Source of the DNA: Alphaproteobacteria bacterium
Lineage (GTDB): Bacteria > Pseudomonadota > Alphaproteobacteria > Micavibrionales > Micavibrionaceae
Length of the DNA: 64,000 bases
Direction: 5' to 3'
Assembly: GCA_030427385.1 (NCBI GenBank)
Contig: JAUHWR010000001.1
Coordinates: 1,116,001 to 1,180,000 of the forward strand
Under the pieces are notes generated by a model. The model saw nothing but the letters and a program-made list of their open reading frames with translations, was not told the DNA's origin and made no database searches. A program made the translations under genes and the position numbers. Below, piece by piece: positions 8,905-18,250 of this stretch (positions are counted from its first letter, which is position 1; every line of letters begins with the position of its first letter).

Positions 8905-9462
8905 ATGGGTGAAATTTCAGGCGCACAAGCAGCTTCCACAGAAAAACAGTATACGCATGCAGATAGACAATATGATACCATTCGTAACGTTGTTGGAAAT
9001 CATCATGTTCCTTCTGATCTAAGCTTCGATGTAACAATGCATTTACTGGATAGTTCCCCATTATCAAAGTTAGGCATTACGGAACGCGTAAATAGCCTGA
9101 TTGAGAAAATTTCTGCCGTTGAAATTCCTGCCGGTGCACCTGGATTACATGGAATATCTGCCGAAGTGCATCGCAATAACGCCGTCAAAAGCGTTAAGGA
9201 TATAGTACAAAGAAATATTTTCCAGTTAAATGGAAGAGAATGGGATTATCATACAAAAAATGCTTTTTCTTGGATCCGTGGCAACGTTGAAGATGGCGCA
9301 GAAATTGAGAAAGAAGCCTTAGCCATCGGAGAAGAGCTAAATATTTTAGGCTACTGGAAAAATGAGGGTAGTACACCAATTAATGATTGCGTTAATATCG
9401 TTGAAAGAAGAAGGGGTGATGAAGCGCCTAAAACTGAGAACGCCTATGAAGCTGTATCATAA
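8905..9462 (+). CDS. Hypothetical protein
   Basis: The 185-residue protein is not recognised. It is soluble by composition and mostly helical. It starts with MGEISGAQAASTEKQ behind a good ribosome-binding site (AGAGGAAAATATT). It sits between murA and hisG, where many alphaproteobacteria carry a DUF2948-type gene and hisD; this protein does not resemble either. Function unknown. Confidence 0.6.
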   Translation: MGEISGAQAASTEKQYTHADRQYDTIRNVVGNHHVPSDLSFDVTMHLLDSSPLSKLGITERVNSLIEKISAVEIPAGAPGLHGISAEVHRNNAVKSVKDIVQRNIFQLNGREWDYHTKNAFSWIRGNVEDGAEIEKEALAIGEELNILGYWKNEGSTPINDCVNIVERRRGDEAPKTENAYEAVS

Positions 9463-9465
9463 ATC

Positions 9466-9488
9466 ACTTCGCAACTTCGCAACTTCGC
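9466..9488 (+). repeat. Short tandem repeat, unit ACTTCGCA, nearly three copies
   Basis: The 8-bp unit occurs twice in full and once minus its last base, between the stop of the hypothetical gene and the hisG start (15 bp upstream of the ATG). It could vary in copy number by slippage and change hisG leader spacing, but nothing shows this. Confidence 0.7.
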
Positions 9489-9502
9489 GTTAAAACATTT
9501 TT

Positions 9503-10153
9503 ATGACCCAAAAACTCATTCTTGCTTTACCAAAAGGGCGTATTCTGGATCAGGTGATGCCTATTCTGGAGCGTTGCGACATTCAACCGGAAGATGCTTT
9601 TTTTAACGATAAGGATCGCGGGCTACGCTTTACAACAAATCATGCGCATTTGGACATCATCCGTGTACGTGCATTTGATGTGGCAACATTTGTGGCCTTT
9701 GGGGCGGCACAATTGGGCATTGTGGGATCGGATGTCATTGAAGAGTTCCGATATGAGGAGCTGTTTTCCCCATTGAGCCTAGGAATCGGTAAATGTCGTT
9801 TATCTGTGGCAATGAAATCAAATGATCCGGAGAAGAAAAATCCGAAAAGTTGGTCACACATAAATATCGCCACAAAATATCCCAATCTGACACGTAAACA
9901 TTTTGCCAATAAAGGCATTCAGGCGGAATGCATCAAGCTAAGCGGCGCCATGGAAATTGCCCCCAATCTGGATTTATGCAGACATATTGTTGATCTGGTA
10001 GAAAGCGGATCAACTCTTAAGGCTAATGGTTTAGAAGAGATTGAAACCATTTTGGATGTCTCCTCTTATCTTGTGGTAAATAAAACCGCATCGAAGGTTA
10101 TGCAGAGTGATATTGATGGATGGATTGAACGCTTTAGGAGTGCGCTCCGTTAA
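9503..10153 (+). CDS. hisG: ATP phosphoribosyltransferase, short form
   Basis: HisG catalyses the first step of histidine synthesis, joining ATP and PRPP. The 216-residue length and the absence of the C-terminal regulatory ACT-like domain mark the short form, which acts with the HisZ regulatory subunit. Visible motifs are LALPKGRILDQVMPIL at the N-terminus, LGIVGSDVIEE and the PRPP loop DLVESGSTLKANGL. No hisZ gene lies in the window. A three-copy 8-bp repeat precedes the start, and no strong ribosome-binding site is obvious. Confidence 0.95.
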   Translation: MTQKLILALPKGRILDQVMPILERCDIQPEDAFFNDKDRGLRFTTNHAHLDIIRVRAFDVATFVAFGAAQLGIVGSDVIEEFRYEELFSPLSLGIGKCRLSVAMKSNDPEKKNPKSWSHINIATKYPNLTRKHFANKGIQAECIKLSGAMEIAPNLDLCRHIVDLVESGSTLKANGLEEIETILDVSSYLVVNKTASKVMQSDIDGWIERFRSALR

Positions 10154-10219
10154 ATCCACCCTTATAAAAGCTTTACATTTATGATATGAAAGATCGACTT
10201 TCATCATTAAGGACACATA

Positions 10220-10957
10220 ATGTTTCGTAACTTTTTTCTGCCACTTTTTTGTTTTTTCTCTTTGACGCTTTCCGCCTGTGCAGAGCCGTCAGCAGACTTA
10301 AATCCCGATCATAAAGTTGACCCCAAAGTTGATATTATTATGGGCGCAGACACAGCCCCGAATGAGATGATTGCCTATCTATCACCCGGATGCATTCATT
10401 GTTTGGCGCTGGCACAACATAGCCTATCCGGTATTAAGGCATTATATGTGGATACCGGTAAATTACGAATCGTATTTCGCGACATTCCCGGATTTGTTCC
10501 CGGAAGTGGAGGCGCCGATGAAACATATCTAAAAGCGCAAGATGTAAGTATTGCACTGGGCGTTAATATGCGATGCGCGTATCATTATGGCGATGTGAAT
10601 GATTTTACTAAGACCTTTGATATTATTTCTTATGCCGTCGGAAAAGGTGCCCGATTTGATAGAGCTCAGAATTGGCCCTACTATAACGAGCAGGCCATGG
10701 GCGTTGTAAATGATAATTTGGCACGGAAGAATTTAAGTACAGAAGAAGAGCTAAAAACCTGTACAAACGGACCATTAACGAATGAGTTTTACAATGTTTT
10801 TGATCGTAACCTATTAATTTTTAAGGATGATTTAAAACTAACCAGCTTGCCTGCATATTTTTTAAATGGTGAACAAATTGATTTAACAACCGGAAAAGCA
10901 GACAGAGTTTTAATGCATGCTCTGGCAGCTAAAATAAATCCCTCCTCCGAAGAGTAG
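10220..10957 (+). CDS. DsbA-like thioredoxin-fold lipoprotein
   Basis: The N-terminus is a lipoprotein signal with lipobox LSAC (Cys20), so the mature protein should be anchored in the envelope. A thioredoxin-fold domain follows, with the redox motif C58-I-H-C61 preceded by AYLSPGC and a cis-Pro candidate in LTSLPAYFLNG. This arrangement matches DsbA/DsbG-type periplasmic oxidoreductases with a helical insertion. It probably forms or isomerises disulfides in exported proteins; the window also encodes very cysteine-rich secreted proteins, though a link is conjecture. It stands alone upstream of the ribosomal operon. Confidence 0.82.
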   Translation: MFRNFFLPLFCFFSLTLSACAEPSADLNPDHKVDPKVDIIMGADTAPNEMIAYLSPGCIHCLALAQHSLSGIKALYVDTGKLRIVFRDIPGFVPGSGGADETYLKAQDVSIALGVNMRCAYHYGDVNDFTKTFDIISYAVGKGARFDRAQNWPYYNEQAMGVVNDNLARKNLSTEEELKTCTNGPLTNEFYNVFDRNLLIFKDDLKLTSLPAYFLNGEQIDLTTGKADRVLMHALAAKINPSSEE

Positions 10958-10997
10958 ACATTTAAGGCGGGGTAATCAGGAACTTTCTAAAAAACAT

Positions 10998-11025
10998 TTG
11001 ACAAGTCCGCATAAATCCGTATATT
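10998..11025 (+). promoter_or_regulatory. Sigma-70-type promoter of the rpsM operon
   Basis: A perfect TTGACA -35 box (10998-11003) is followed after 16 bp by TATATT (11020-11025), 62 bp upstream of the rpsM start. It explains how this operon is transcribed without the usual spc-operon genes upstream. Confidence 0.75.
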
Positions 11026-11087
11026 TCGCACATTCTAACGTTTACGATCTGGAATTACGGATCGGCACAAAATGAAAGGTTAAGTAT

Positions 11088-11456
11088 ATGGCTCGTATTG
11101 CCGGGGTTAACGTACCCGATAAGAAACGCGTTCCAATCGCGTTAATGTATGTTCATGGAATTGGACGTACCACTGCATTTAAAATTTGTGAAGAACTGAA
11201 AATCGACGTTCAGACCCGCATGGCGGATTTGTCCGAAGATGATCTGAATTTGATTCGTCAAAAAATCGATTCCGATCTGACTATCGAAGGGGACTTACGT
11301 CGTCAAGTATCGCTGAATATTAAGCGTATGACTGATATGGCTTGCTATAAAGGCCTTCGTCACCGTCGTGGTTTGCCAGTTCGTGGTCAGAAAACAAAAA
11401 CAAATGCGCGTACGCGTAAAGGTCCGGCCAAAGCAATTGCCGGCAAGAAGAAATAA
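11088..11456 (+). CDS. rpsM: 30S ribosomal protein S13
   Basis: S13 sits in the head of the small subunit and contacts the P-site tRNA and the B1 bridges. The 122-residue protein shows [13 protein letters not shown] at the N-terminus, the helix-two-turns-helix region ([16 protein letters not shown]) and the basic C-terminal [19 protein letters not shown]. It is the first gene of an rpsM-rpsK-rpoA-rplQ operon. The usual upstream secY and adk are not here. Confidence 0.98.
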   Translation: MARIAGVNVPDKKRVPIALMYVHGIGRTTAFKICEELKIDVQTRMADLSEDDLNLIRQKIDSDLTIEGDLRRQVSLNIKRMTDMACYKGLRHRRGLPVRGQKTKTNARTRKGPAKAIAGKKK

Positions 11457-11466
11457 GGAATAGACC

Positions 11467-11859
11467 ATGGCTAAACCAACAAAAAAAGTGACCAAGAAGA
11501 AGGTCAAAAAGAATATTCACACAGGACTGGCAATGGTTCTGTCTACATTTAACAACACGATTGTGACAATTACCGATATGCAAGGTAATGCGATTGCATG
11601 GTCAACTGCTGGTGCGATGGGCTTTAAAGGCTCACGTAAATCCACACCTTATGCGGCGCAGATCGCCGCTGAAGATGCGGGACGTAAAGCACAAGAACAT
11701 GGCATGAAGGAACTAGACGTGAAAGTGAAAGGTCCGGGCTCTGGTCGCGAATCTGCACTACGTGGTTTGCAATCCGCCGGATTTACGATTAAATCCATTA
11801 AGGATATCACGCCAATTCCACATAATGGATGCCGTGCACGTAAACAACGCCGCGTTTAA
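11467..11859 (+). CDS. rpsK: 30S ribosomal protein S11
   Basis: S11 forms part of the platform of the small subunit near the mRNA exit. The 130-residue protein contains [17 protein letters not shown], the [19 protein letters not shown]-type segment (here [12 protein letters not shown]) and the C-terminal [13 protein letters not shown]. It begins 10 bp after rpsM and is standard in length. Confidence 0.98.
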   Translation: MAKPTKKVTKKKVKKNIHTGLAMVLSTFNNTIVTITDMQGNAIAWSTAGAMGFKGSRKSTPYAAQIAAEDAGRKAQEHGMKELDVKVKGPGSGRESALRGLQSAGFTIKSIKDITPIPHNGCRARKQRRV

Positions 11860-11889
11860 GATTTAACTTCAATTGAAGGATATAAGTAT

Positions 11890-12915
11890 ATGACACAATT
11901 ACAAAAAAACTGGATGGAATTGATCAAGCCAAATCAGATCAATTTAAAACAAAAGAATAATCCAAATATTAAAGACATCGTTGTCGAGCCTTTAGAGCGC
12001 GGCTTTGGTCTAACACTTGGTAATGCATTGCGTCGCGTTTTGCTATCCTCCCTTCAGGGTGCGGCCGTGACAGCGGTTCAGTTTGACGGATCAGTTTTAC
12101 ATGAATTCTCTTCCATCGAAGGCGTTCGTGAAGATGTGACAGATATTATCCTGAACATTAAAGCGATTCCGGTTTCTCTTCATACAGAAGGACCGAAAAA
12201 AATGCGTCTTGCGGCGGAAGGCCCCTGCACAGTGACTGCAGGTATGATTGAAGCCGGTGCGGACATTGAAATTATGGATCCGGGTTTAGAGATTTGTACG
12301 CTTGATAAAGGCGCAAAAATCAACATGGAATTAACAGTTGGAACAGGCAAAGGCTATTGCCCTGCCGCGCAAAACCGCCCAGAAGAATGCCCAGTCGGAC
12401 TTATTCCGATTGATAGTGTTTTCTCACCGGTTCGCAAAGTGAGCTATAACGTGGAAGATACACGTGTTGGTCAGATTACCGATTACGATAAGCTGACATT
12501 GACCGTTGAAACAAACGGAACTGTGACTGCCGAAGACGCTGTTGCCTTTGCCGCGCGTATTTTGCAAGATCAGCTTCAAATCTTCATTAACTTTGAAGAG
12601 CCGAAGAAGCAGCAAGTTGAAGAAGAAGAAGAAACGCTTCCATTTAACCGCAATCTGTTGAAAAAGGTTGAAGAGCTTGAACTGTCTGTACGTTCTGCAA
12701 ATTGCCTGAAAAATGACAACATCACATATATTGGTGATTTGGTTGTTAAATCAGAAGCAGACATGCTGCGGACACCAAACTTTGGTCGTAAGTCATTGAA
12801 CGAAATCAAAGAAGTTCTAACGATTATGGGGCTTCACCTTGGTATGGACGTGCCGGAATGGCCACCTGAAAATATTGAAGAGCTGATCAAAAAAGTTGAC
12901 GATCAGCCTTATTAA
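11890..12915 (+). CDS. rpoA: DNA-directed RNA polymerase subunit alpha
   Basis: The alpha dimer nucleates RNA polymerase assembly and contacts UP elements and activators through its C-terminal domain. The 341-residue protein contains the N-terminal assembly domain with [20 protein letters not shown], an acidic linker ([10 protein letters not shown]) and the C-terminal helix-hairpin-helix region ([12 protein letters not shown], then [13 protein letters not shown]). It follows rpsK by 30 bp with AAGGATATAAGT before the ATG. Confidence 0.98.
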   Translation: MTQLQKNWMELIKPNQINLKQKNNPNIKDIVVEPLERGFGLTLGNALRRVLLSSLQGAAVTAVQFDGSVLHEFSSIEGVREDVTDIILNIKAIPVSLHTEGPKKMRLAAEGPCTVTAGMIEAGADIEIMDPGLEICTLDKGAKINMELTVGTGKGYCPAAQNRPEECPVGLIPIDSVFSPVRKVSYNVEDTRVGQITDYDKLTLTVETNGTVTAEDAVAFAARILQDQLQIFINFEEPKKQQVEEEEETLPFNRNLLKKVEELELSVRSANCLKNDNITYIGDLVVKSEADMLRTPNFGRKSLNEIKEVLTIMGLHLGMDVPEWPPENIEELIKKVDDQPY

Positions 12916-12947
12916 GAAGTTAGACATTAGAAGTGAGAGTTTAGAAA

Positions 12948-13394
12948 ATGAAACACGGAATTAAACAGAGAAAATTAGGGCGTACAACCCCGCACCGTAA
13001 ACAGATGTTGGCAAATATGGCCGCAGCTTTGGTGAAGCATGAGCAAATTGTAACAACATTGCCAAAAGCAAAAGAGTTGAAGCCGTTTGTTGAAAAACTG
13101 ATTACGCTTGGTAAAAAAGGCACACTCGGCGATCGTCGTTTGGCGATGTCACGTATGCGTGATGAAACACAAGTTAAAAAGTTGTTTGATACACTTGGTG
13201 ATCGTTACCAAGAGCGTCAGGGCGGATATACACGCATCATGAAAGCGGGTTTCCGTTACGGCGATAACGCGCCAATGGCTGTAATTGAATTGGTTGATCG
13301 TGACCCAGAAGCCAAAGGCAAAGACAGCGGCCCAGTTCCGACATTCGAAGATGATTTCGATATGGAAGACGACGCCAAAGTTGCAGCAGCTTAA
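12948..13394 (+). CDS. rplQ: 50S ribosomal protein L17
   Basis: L17 lies near the exit tunnel of the large subunit. The 148-residue protein starts [20 protein letters not shown] and shows [21 protein letters not shown]. The acidic C-terminal extension beyond about residue 125 is common in alphaproteobacteria. It is the last gene of the operon and is followed by an intrinsic terminator. Confidence 0.98.
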   Translation: MKHGIKQRKLGRTTPHRKQMLANMAAALVKHEQIVTTLPKAKELKPFVEKLITLGKKGTLGDRRLAMSRMRDETQVKKLFDTLGDRYQERQGGYTRIMKAGFRYGDNAPMAVIELVDRDPEAKGKDSGPVPTFEDDFDMEDDAKVAAA

Positions 13395-13418
13395 TTAGGG
13401 TTACACATAATAATTTTT

Positions 13419-13443
13419 AAAAGGCGCTTTATGCGCCTTTTTT
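13419..13443 (+). terminator. Intrinsic terminator of the rpsM-rplQ operon
   Basis: The stem AAAAGGCGC/GCGCCTTTT with a five-base loop runs into a T tract, 25 bp after the rplQ stop codon. Confidence 0.9.
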
Positions 13444-13552
13444 ATTACCTTATTTCATTAATGACTTCAAAGTCACTCCACTGCCTTTGTAATCACAGTG
13501 CATTATATAGAGAAGTGATGTCACACAAACAGAATCTCCCTATACTAAAAAA

Positions 13553-15361
13553 ATGTCTTCTACATTTTTAAACGTTACAAAATCGCTATCCGGTAAAAGA
13601 TGGGTTATTCCCGCACACAAAGAAGATTTGGTGAACCGGATGATGCAAACGCAAGGATTGCCGGAAATATTATCACGGCTACTAATCAACCGTGATGTAA
13701 GCGCGGAACAAGCACAAGATTTTCTTGCGCCGAGTTTAAAATCCCTGCCTGATCCACATTGCTTGAAAGATATGGAAAAGCTGTCGGTTTATCTGGCGGA
13801 TGCCATTGAACAAAAAAAGGCAATCGGTATTTTTGCAGATTTTGATGTGGACGGCGCCACCTCCTCCGCGATTTTAAAGCGGTTCTTTAAGGGATTGGGC
13901 TTAGATGTTCCTGTTGTTATCCCGGATCGTTTACATGAGGGATATGGCCCCAATATAGCTGCGTTTAAACGGATAAAAGAAGATGGCGCTGATATTCTTA
14001 TTATCGCCGATTGTGGCATTGCCGCCCACGATGTAATCGATGCCGGGCGTAAGATGGGATTGGAAATTATTATTTTGGATCACCATGAGCCAATTACGTG
14101 CCGCCCCCTGCCCGAGGCACATTTTATTATTGATCCCAAACGAGATGATGATAGTAGCGGCCTTGATTATCTATGCGCGGCGGGTGTGTGCTGGATGACA
14201 TGCTATGCGTTGGGGCGTGAATTATTGAAACGTGGCAAGGTCGCCAATAAACAAGAATTAAAGTTAGGGGCTTTGCTTGATTTGGTGGCATTGGGCACAG
14301 TTTGCGATATGGTGCCGCTGACGGGCATAAACCGCGCTTTTGTTAAGGCCGGGTTGGACATGATGCAAAGGCGGGAAAAACCCGGCATCGCCGCACTTGC
14401 CTCAGTATCACAAATCCCCGCAGACAAGGCGATCACCAGTTTTCATTTGGGCTTTGGTTTTGGCCCCCGAATTAATGCGGGATCACGTATGAAGGATTCG
14501 TCGCTTGGATCACGCTTACTTTCCACGGACAATGAGCGCGAAGCATTAGAAATAGCGCAGATCTTAGATGAATTAAACGAGCAGCGCAAAACACTAAGCG
14601 CATCCTTACAAAAACAGGCTTTGCAATCACAAGATAAGATGAGTAATTATGACCCGCGGATCACGGTTAGCGTGCTGCCTGAAGCCAAGGGCGATGTCAA
14701 AGGCCTAGTTGCAAGTGAGTTATGTAGCCGTTTTAGCCGCCCTGCCCTTGCCTTAATGCCAAAAATAGACCCAGATAGCGGTGAAGTCCTATTAAGCGGC
14801 TCTGCGCGCTCTGTAGGCGAATTTGATCTGGCCGCGATGATGTTTGCCGCAACAGATGCCGGCGTCATGGTGAAGGGCGGCGGACATGCCATGGCGGCAG
14901 GTTGCCTGATAAGGGAAGACAAGCTCCCGGCCTTTATGGAATGGTTGCCGACATATCTTGATGCCACGAATACGCCGCATGAATTTATTAGGGAGTTAGA
15001 GCTGGACGGGCTTATTTCTGTGGACGGCGCCAGTGTGAGCGCCATTCACCGACTGGATCAAGTCGGCCCCTATGGGCAGGGAAACCGCGAACCAAAATTT
15101 GTGCTCGCCGATGTCCAAATTTATGATGCCAAAACTATCGGCGCAGATAAAAGCCATATTTCATGCCGGATCAGCGAGAAGGAAGGCGGAAAATCAATGA
15201 AAGCCATTGCATTTAGAGCGGCAAATACGCCTTTGGGGGATGCCATTTTAATGAGTGCACGAGATCATAAATCGCTGCATTTGGCGGGAAAATTAGATGT
15301 TAATGAATGGCAAGGGCGAGAATCAGCGCAATTAATCATAGAAGATGGCGCCCTTATTTAG
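13553..15361 (+). CDS. recJ: Single-stranded-DNA-specific exonuclease RecJ
   Basis: RecJ degrades single-stranded DNA 5' to 3' in recombination and mismatch repair. The 602-residue protein has the DHH phosphoesterase motifs: FADFDVDGATSSA (motif I), IADCGI (motif II), LDHHEP (motif III) and DLVALGTVCDMVPL (motif IV). The C-terminal DHHA1 motif GGGHAMAAGC and an OB-like end follow. Metal-binding residues are intact. The gene is monocistronic and converges on the response-regulator gene with 6 bp between stops. Confidence 0.96.
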   Translation: MSSTFLNVTKSLSGKRWVIPAHKEDLVNRMMQTQGLPEILSRLLINRDVSAEQAQDFLAPSLKSLPDPHCLKDMEKLSVYLADAIEQKKAIGIFADFDVDGATSSAILKRFFKGLGLDVPVVIPDRLHEGYGPNIAAFKRIKEDGADILIIADCGIAAHDVIDAGRKMGLEIIILDHHEPITCRPLPEAHFIIDPKRDDDSSGLDYLCAAGVCWMTCYALGRELLKRGKVANKQELKLGALLDLVALGTVCDMVPLTGINRAFVKAGLDMMQRREKPGIAALASVSQIPADKAITSFHLGFGFGPRINAGSRMKDSSLGSRLLSTDNEREALEIAQILDELNEQRKTLSASLQKQALQSQDKMSNYDPRITVSVLPEAKGDVKGLVASELCSRFSRPALALMPKIDPDSGEVLLSGSARSVGEFDLAAMMFAATDAGVMVKGGGHAMAAGCLIREDKLPAFMEWLPTYLDATNTPHEFIRELELDGLISVDGASVSAIHRLDQVGPYGQGNREPKFVLADVQIYDAKTIGADKSHISCRISEKEGGKSMKAIAFRAANTPLGDAILMSARDHKSLHLAGKLDVNEWQGRESAQLIIEDGALI

Positions 15362-15367
15362 GGGGAA

Positions 15368-15754
15368 TTATCCATAGCTTTTGGCAACAACTTGTTCCAA
15401 ACGCTCTATTGTTTCAAACTTAATAGGTTTTTGTAGATATTCCTTTACACACTTATACGCAAAGGATTGCTCTTTGTCCTGTTCTTGATCTGAAGATGTT
15501 AACATGACGACAACAGGAATTTCGCGCTTATTATCTTCTGAATATTCTTTTAGAAATTCATGTCCGTTCATACGAGGCATATTGATGTCCAATAAAATCA
15601 GATCAGGAGAGATATTACCTTCATTTAGAAGCTCTAAAGCCTCCTGTCCATCGGATGCAATATGAACAGTGACATCGGGACGCTTTGAATTAAAAATTGC
15701 CTTTCCTAAAAACTGGTCTGCCAAATTATCTTCAATAATTAAAATTGTCTTCAT
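15368..15754 (-). CDS. Single-domain response regulator
   Basis: The 128-residue protein is a CheY-like receiver only. The acidic pair is at Glu8-Asp9 (IIEDN), the phosphorylatable Asp at 56 (LILLDINMPRMNG), a Thr/Ser in VMLTSS and the conserved Lys in LQKPI. The N-terminus resembles Rcp1/phytochrome-type regulators (IIEDNLADQ). It follows the histidine kinase by 13 bp, so the two form a pair. There is no output domain, so the signal must pass to another protein such as a phosphotransfer protein or motor. Confidence 0.92.
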   Translation of the reverse strand: MKTILIIEDNLADQFLGKAIFNSKRPDVTVHIASDGQEALELLNEGNISPDLILLDINMPRMNGHEFLKEYSEDNKREIPVVVMLTSSDQEQDKEQSFAYKCVKEYLQKPIKFETIERLEQVVAKSYG

Positions 15755-15767
15755 TTTGTTCCTTTTA

Positions 15768-17105
15768 CTACCTTATCGGGACGCTTAAAATAAATTCCGT
15801 ACCCACGTCATGTGGAATAAATAGAATCTCCCCGCCCAATTCTTCCATATTTTGCTTTACAAGATAAAGCCCTAATCCACTTCCAAATGAAACATCCGGA
15901 TGAAAACGCTTGAACATTCCAAACACTTTATCATAATAATCCTTAGGAAATCCTATACCATTATCTTTAATTGATATTTTACAATAATTATTTTCTTTAT
16001 ATACCCTTATGCGAATATTTGGATTCGATTTTTTGGGATCGTAATACTTAATTGCATTTGAGAGAATATTTTCAATGCTTTGCTTAAGGAAAAGAGGTTT
16101 GATGTGAAGTTTTTCAATGCCCTCAATTTGTGTGCTAATATCTATCTCCTTAACATTCACCATGAAAGATAATTTTTCGAGCGCGTGATCAATCATATTT
16201 GATACATCCACGTCTTGCTTTTCAATCATAACGCTTTTCATTTTCGTAAGGTTAATCACATCATCAATCAACTCTTCTAACCTTACTAAAGCTAATTTCA
16301 TGTGATCTAGCGCCTCATATGCTTCATCTTTATTATCCTGTTCAATAAACATTTTTGTGACGTCAACCAAGCCAAGAGATGATACAATTGGTGCTCTTAG
16401 GTCATGCGAAATACGATAAGAAAATTCGGTTAATTCATTATTCGCTGTTTTTAATTTTCTTGTATTGATAACAATATTTTTTACCATTGGATAAAAAATG
16501 AATATTATCTCCAGTAGTAAAAGAGCCAATCCTAAAATATAAAAATTTCGCTCCATTACTTTAAATTGCTCAATGCTGGCTTTATTTTCTTGCTGATATA
16601 AGGATACGGCAGAATTTAAGTGATTAAGAAGATCGCTCTGTGCAATATTGGCAATTGATTTAACTTCGTCACTATTGCGTACGGCCTCCAGACCTAGCGC
16701 CTCATATTTATTTAAAAATGCCGTTGAAATATTTATGTATTCAATAATTTGATTATTAATATTTGGCTCAACGTAATAAAAACGCCGAATGGCTTCATCT
16801 CTCGTATCTTTGGAGGCATCTTGCGTCAATTCACGATGATTGTCCGTCATTGTAGACAATGCCTTGCGCATATTTTGAATATAGCCCTCCGCTTCGTCGG
16901 TTGTATCTGACATGTTAACTTCATATGCTAGCAACGCAATTCGTTGCGATAACATGCGTTGCATACCGCTGATATTAATAATGTAACCATCATTCTCATT
17001 ATGTTTGATTTGAAAAATCATGAAAAAATAGGTAAAGGACAAAACCAACGCGATAAGTAAAAGCGCGATAACATAACGGATATGAAGTTTTTTCTCGAAT
17101 GTCAT
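15768..17105 (-). CDS. Membrane histidine kinase with PilJ-type sensor region
   Basis: The 445-residue protein has a transmembrane helix at about 11-32 and a periplasmic region of ~155 residues. That region starts with SGMQRMLSQRIALLAYEV, the signature of type IV pilus methyl-accepting/NarX-like sensors. A second helix lies at about 188-207. The HisKA box SHDLRAPIVSS has phospho-acceptor His234, and the ATPase motifs are ILSNAIKYY (N), DNGIGFP (G1) and GSGLGLYLVKQ (G2). The adjacent receiver gene is its likely partner. The SGMQRMLSQR helix binds small ligands in NarX-like sensors; the ligand here is unknown. Confidence 0.93.
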   Translation of the reverse strand: MTFEKKLHIRYVIALLLIALVLSFTYFFMIFQIKHNENDGYIINISGMQRMLSQRIALLAYEVNMSDTTDEAEGYIQNMRKALSTMTDNHRELTQDASKDTRDEAIRRFYYVEPNINNQIIEYINISTAFLNKYEALGLEAVRNSDEVKSIANIAQSDLLNHLNSAVSLYQQENKASIEQFKVMERNFYILGLALLLLEIIFIFYPMVKNIVINTRKLKTANNELTEFSYRISHDLRAPIVSSLGLVDVTKMFIEQDNKDEAYEALDHMKLALVRLEELIDDVINLTKMKSVMIEKQDVDVSNMIDHALEKLSFMVNVKEIDISTQIEGIEKLHIKPLFLKQSIENILSNAIKYYDPKKSNPNIRIRVYKENNYCKISIKDNGIGFPKDYYDKVFGMFKRFHPDVSFGSGLGLYLVKQNMEELGGEILFIPHDVGTEFILSVPIR

Positions 17106-17182
17106 TCAGCTATTCTCTATTAATTCCCTTGTAGCTTAACTTGCTGTTAAACATAAATAAAGATAACTCTTAAAAAAAGAAA

Positions 17183-17259
17183 TGGTCGGAGCGACAGGAC
17201 TTGAACCTGCGACCCCTAAGCCCCCAGCTTAGTGCGCTACCAGACTGCGCCACGCTCCG
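17183..17259 (-). tRNA. tRNA-Pro (anticodon GGG)
   Basis: The minus strand folds as a cloverleaf with acceptor CGGAGCG/CGCTCCG, discriminator A and an encoded CCA. The anticodon stem is CTAAG/CTTAG with loop CTGGGGG, so the anticodon is GGG. The T arm is GCAGG-TTCAAGT-CCTGT. Length is 77 nt. Confidence 0.96.
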
Positions 17260-17284
17260 ATGAAAATGGTTATAGCTTAAAAAA

Positions 17285-17797
17285 CTAAGAATTGGCAATG
17301 ATAGATCTTAATTCTTTTAAATCTTCAATTGCTTCTTTTAAAAGCGCCTTTTGTTTTGCATTAAAACCTGCAGTTACAACATCATTTTTTGATGTGGCCT
17401 GTGAGGGAGTAGCAACATTTTGATCATTTGAAGGGATGAATGCCGGACGCTCATTATTATTCGCGGTATATCCCTGGATGATCTGCATCTTGCTTTGTCC
17501 TTTAAGCAACTTCTGAGCGCCTTTGATTGTATATTTATCGCTATAAAGTAATGTGTGAATGACCTTTAGCAATGAAACATCTTCAGGGCGGTAATAACGA
17601 CGCCCGCCGCCGCGTTTAAGGGGCTTTAATTGCGAAAATTTTGTTTCCCAAAAACGCAGGACATGTTGTTGAATATCAAGTTCTTCGGCGACCTCACTAA
17701 TAGTTAAAAAAGCACCCGGAGCTTTCTTTGGTGCTTTTGTATCAGCCGGCTCGCTGTCTACAGTCAAATTTTCTATTTTTTGAGAAGCTGAGTCCAT
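17285..17797 (-). CDS. MerR-family transcriptional regulator linked to ihfA
   Basis: The 170-residue protein has a MerR winged-helix DNA-binding domain ([20 protein letters not shown], then RRYYRPEDV) and a short C-terminal helical tail ([15 protein letters not shown]). It lacks a metal- or drug-binding domain. Alphaproteobacteria commonly carry this small MerR protein directly after ihfA, and here it follows ihfA by 22 bp. Its targets are not known from sequence. Confidence 0.9.
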   Translation of the reverse strand: MDSASQKIENLTVDSEPADTKAPKKAPGAFLTISEVAEELDIQQHVLRFWETKFSQLKPLKRGGGRRYYRPEDVSLLKVIHTLLYSDKYTIKGAQKLLKGQSKMQIIQGYTANNNERPAFIPSNDQNVATPSQATSKNDVVTAGFNAKQKALLKEAIEDLKELRSIIANS

Positions 17798-17819
17798 TGT
17801 GAGAGTCCTTTATTTAAAT

Positions 17820-18116
17820 TTATACTGAATCATTAATGCGGTTTTTGAGAACGTGTGAAGCACGGAAAACCAATACTTTACGTGGTGTAATTGGCACCTC
17901 TTCGCCCGTTTTCGGGTTACGGCCTATGCGCTCCGCTTTTTGACGTGCAGAGAAGCTGCCGAAAGAAGATATTTTTACGCTTTCGTCTCTTACCAAAGCA
18001 TCAGACATTTCATCAATAATATTTTCAACCAGATCTGAAGAATCATTTCGAGACAATCCTAAATTCTCGAAAATAGCGTCTGCCAGATCCGCACGCGTGA
18101 TCGTTTTTTGGCTCAT
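17820..18116 (-). CDS. ihfA: Integration host factor subunit alpha
   Basis: IHF bends DNA and assists sigma-54 promoters, recombination and replication. With the start at [20 protein letters not shown] the protein is 98 residues, the normal length. A longer frame reaches 18161 but lacks a site as good as the AAAGGACACAAAT just upstream of 18116. The beta-arm shows the family motif [12 protein letters not shown] with its DNA-intercalating Pro. IHF would be expected to assist the sigma-54 promoter found upstream of flgF. The gene lies between fabH and the MerR gene. Confidence 0.95.
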   Translation of the reverse strand: MSQKTITRADLADAIFENLGLSRNDSSDLVENIIDEMSDALVRDESVKISSFGSFSARQKAERIGRNPKTGEEVPITPRKVLVFRASHVLKNRINDSV

Positions 18117-18231
18117 ATTTGTGTCCTTTTGTGTAATATACTCACAATAGAGAACACACAAATTCAGGTCAAATAAAAATATATTTATTTTATAAGATCG
18201 GGGGATAAGTCATTTTTATAGATGGCTTTTT

Positions 18232-18250
18232 TCGCCTTCCATGAAGGCGA
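18232..18250 (-). other. Short hairpin after fabH
   Basis: TCGCCTTC/GAAGGCGA forms an 8-bp stem with a 3-nt loop directly after the fabH stop codon. No T tract follows it on the minus strand, so it may be a processing or pause site rather than a terminator. Confidence 0.5.

Noticed and set aside
14647-15045. 132-codon open frame antisense to recJ
   Set aside because: Shadow of the recJ reading frame, Ser/Pro/Thr-rich like other antisense frames and without supporting context.
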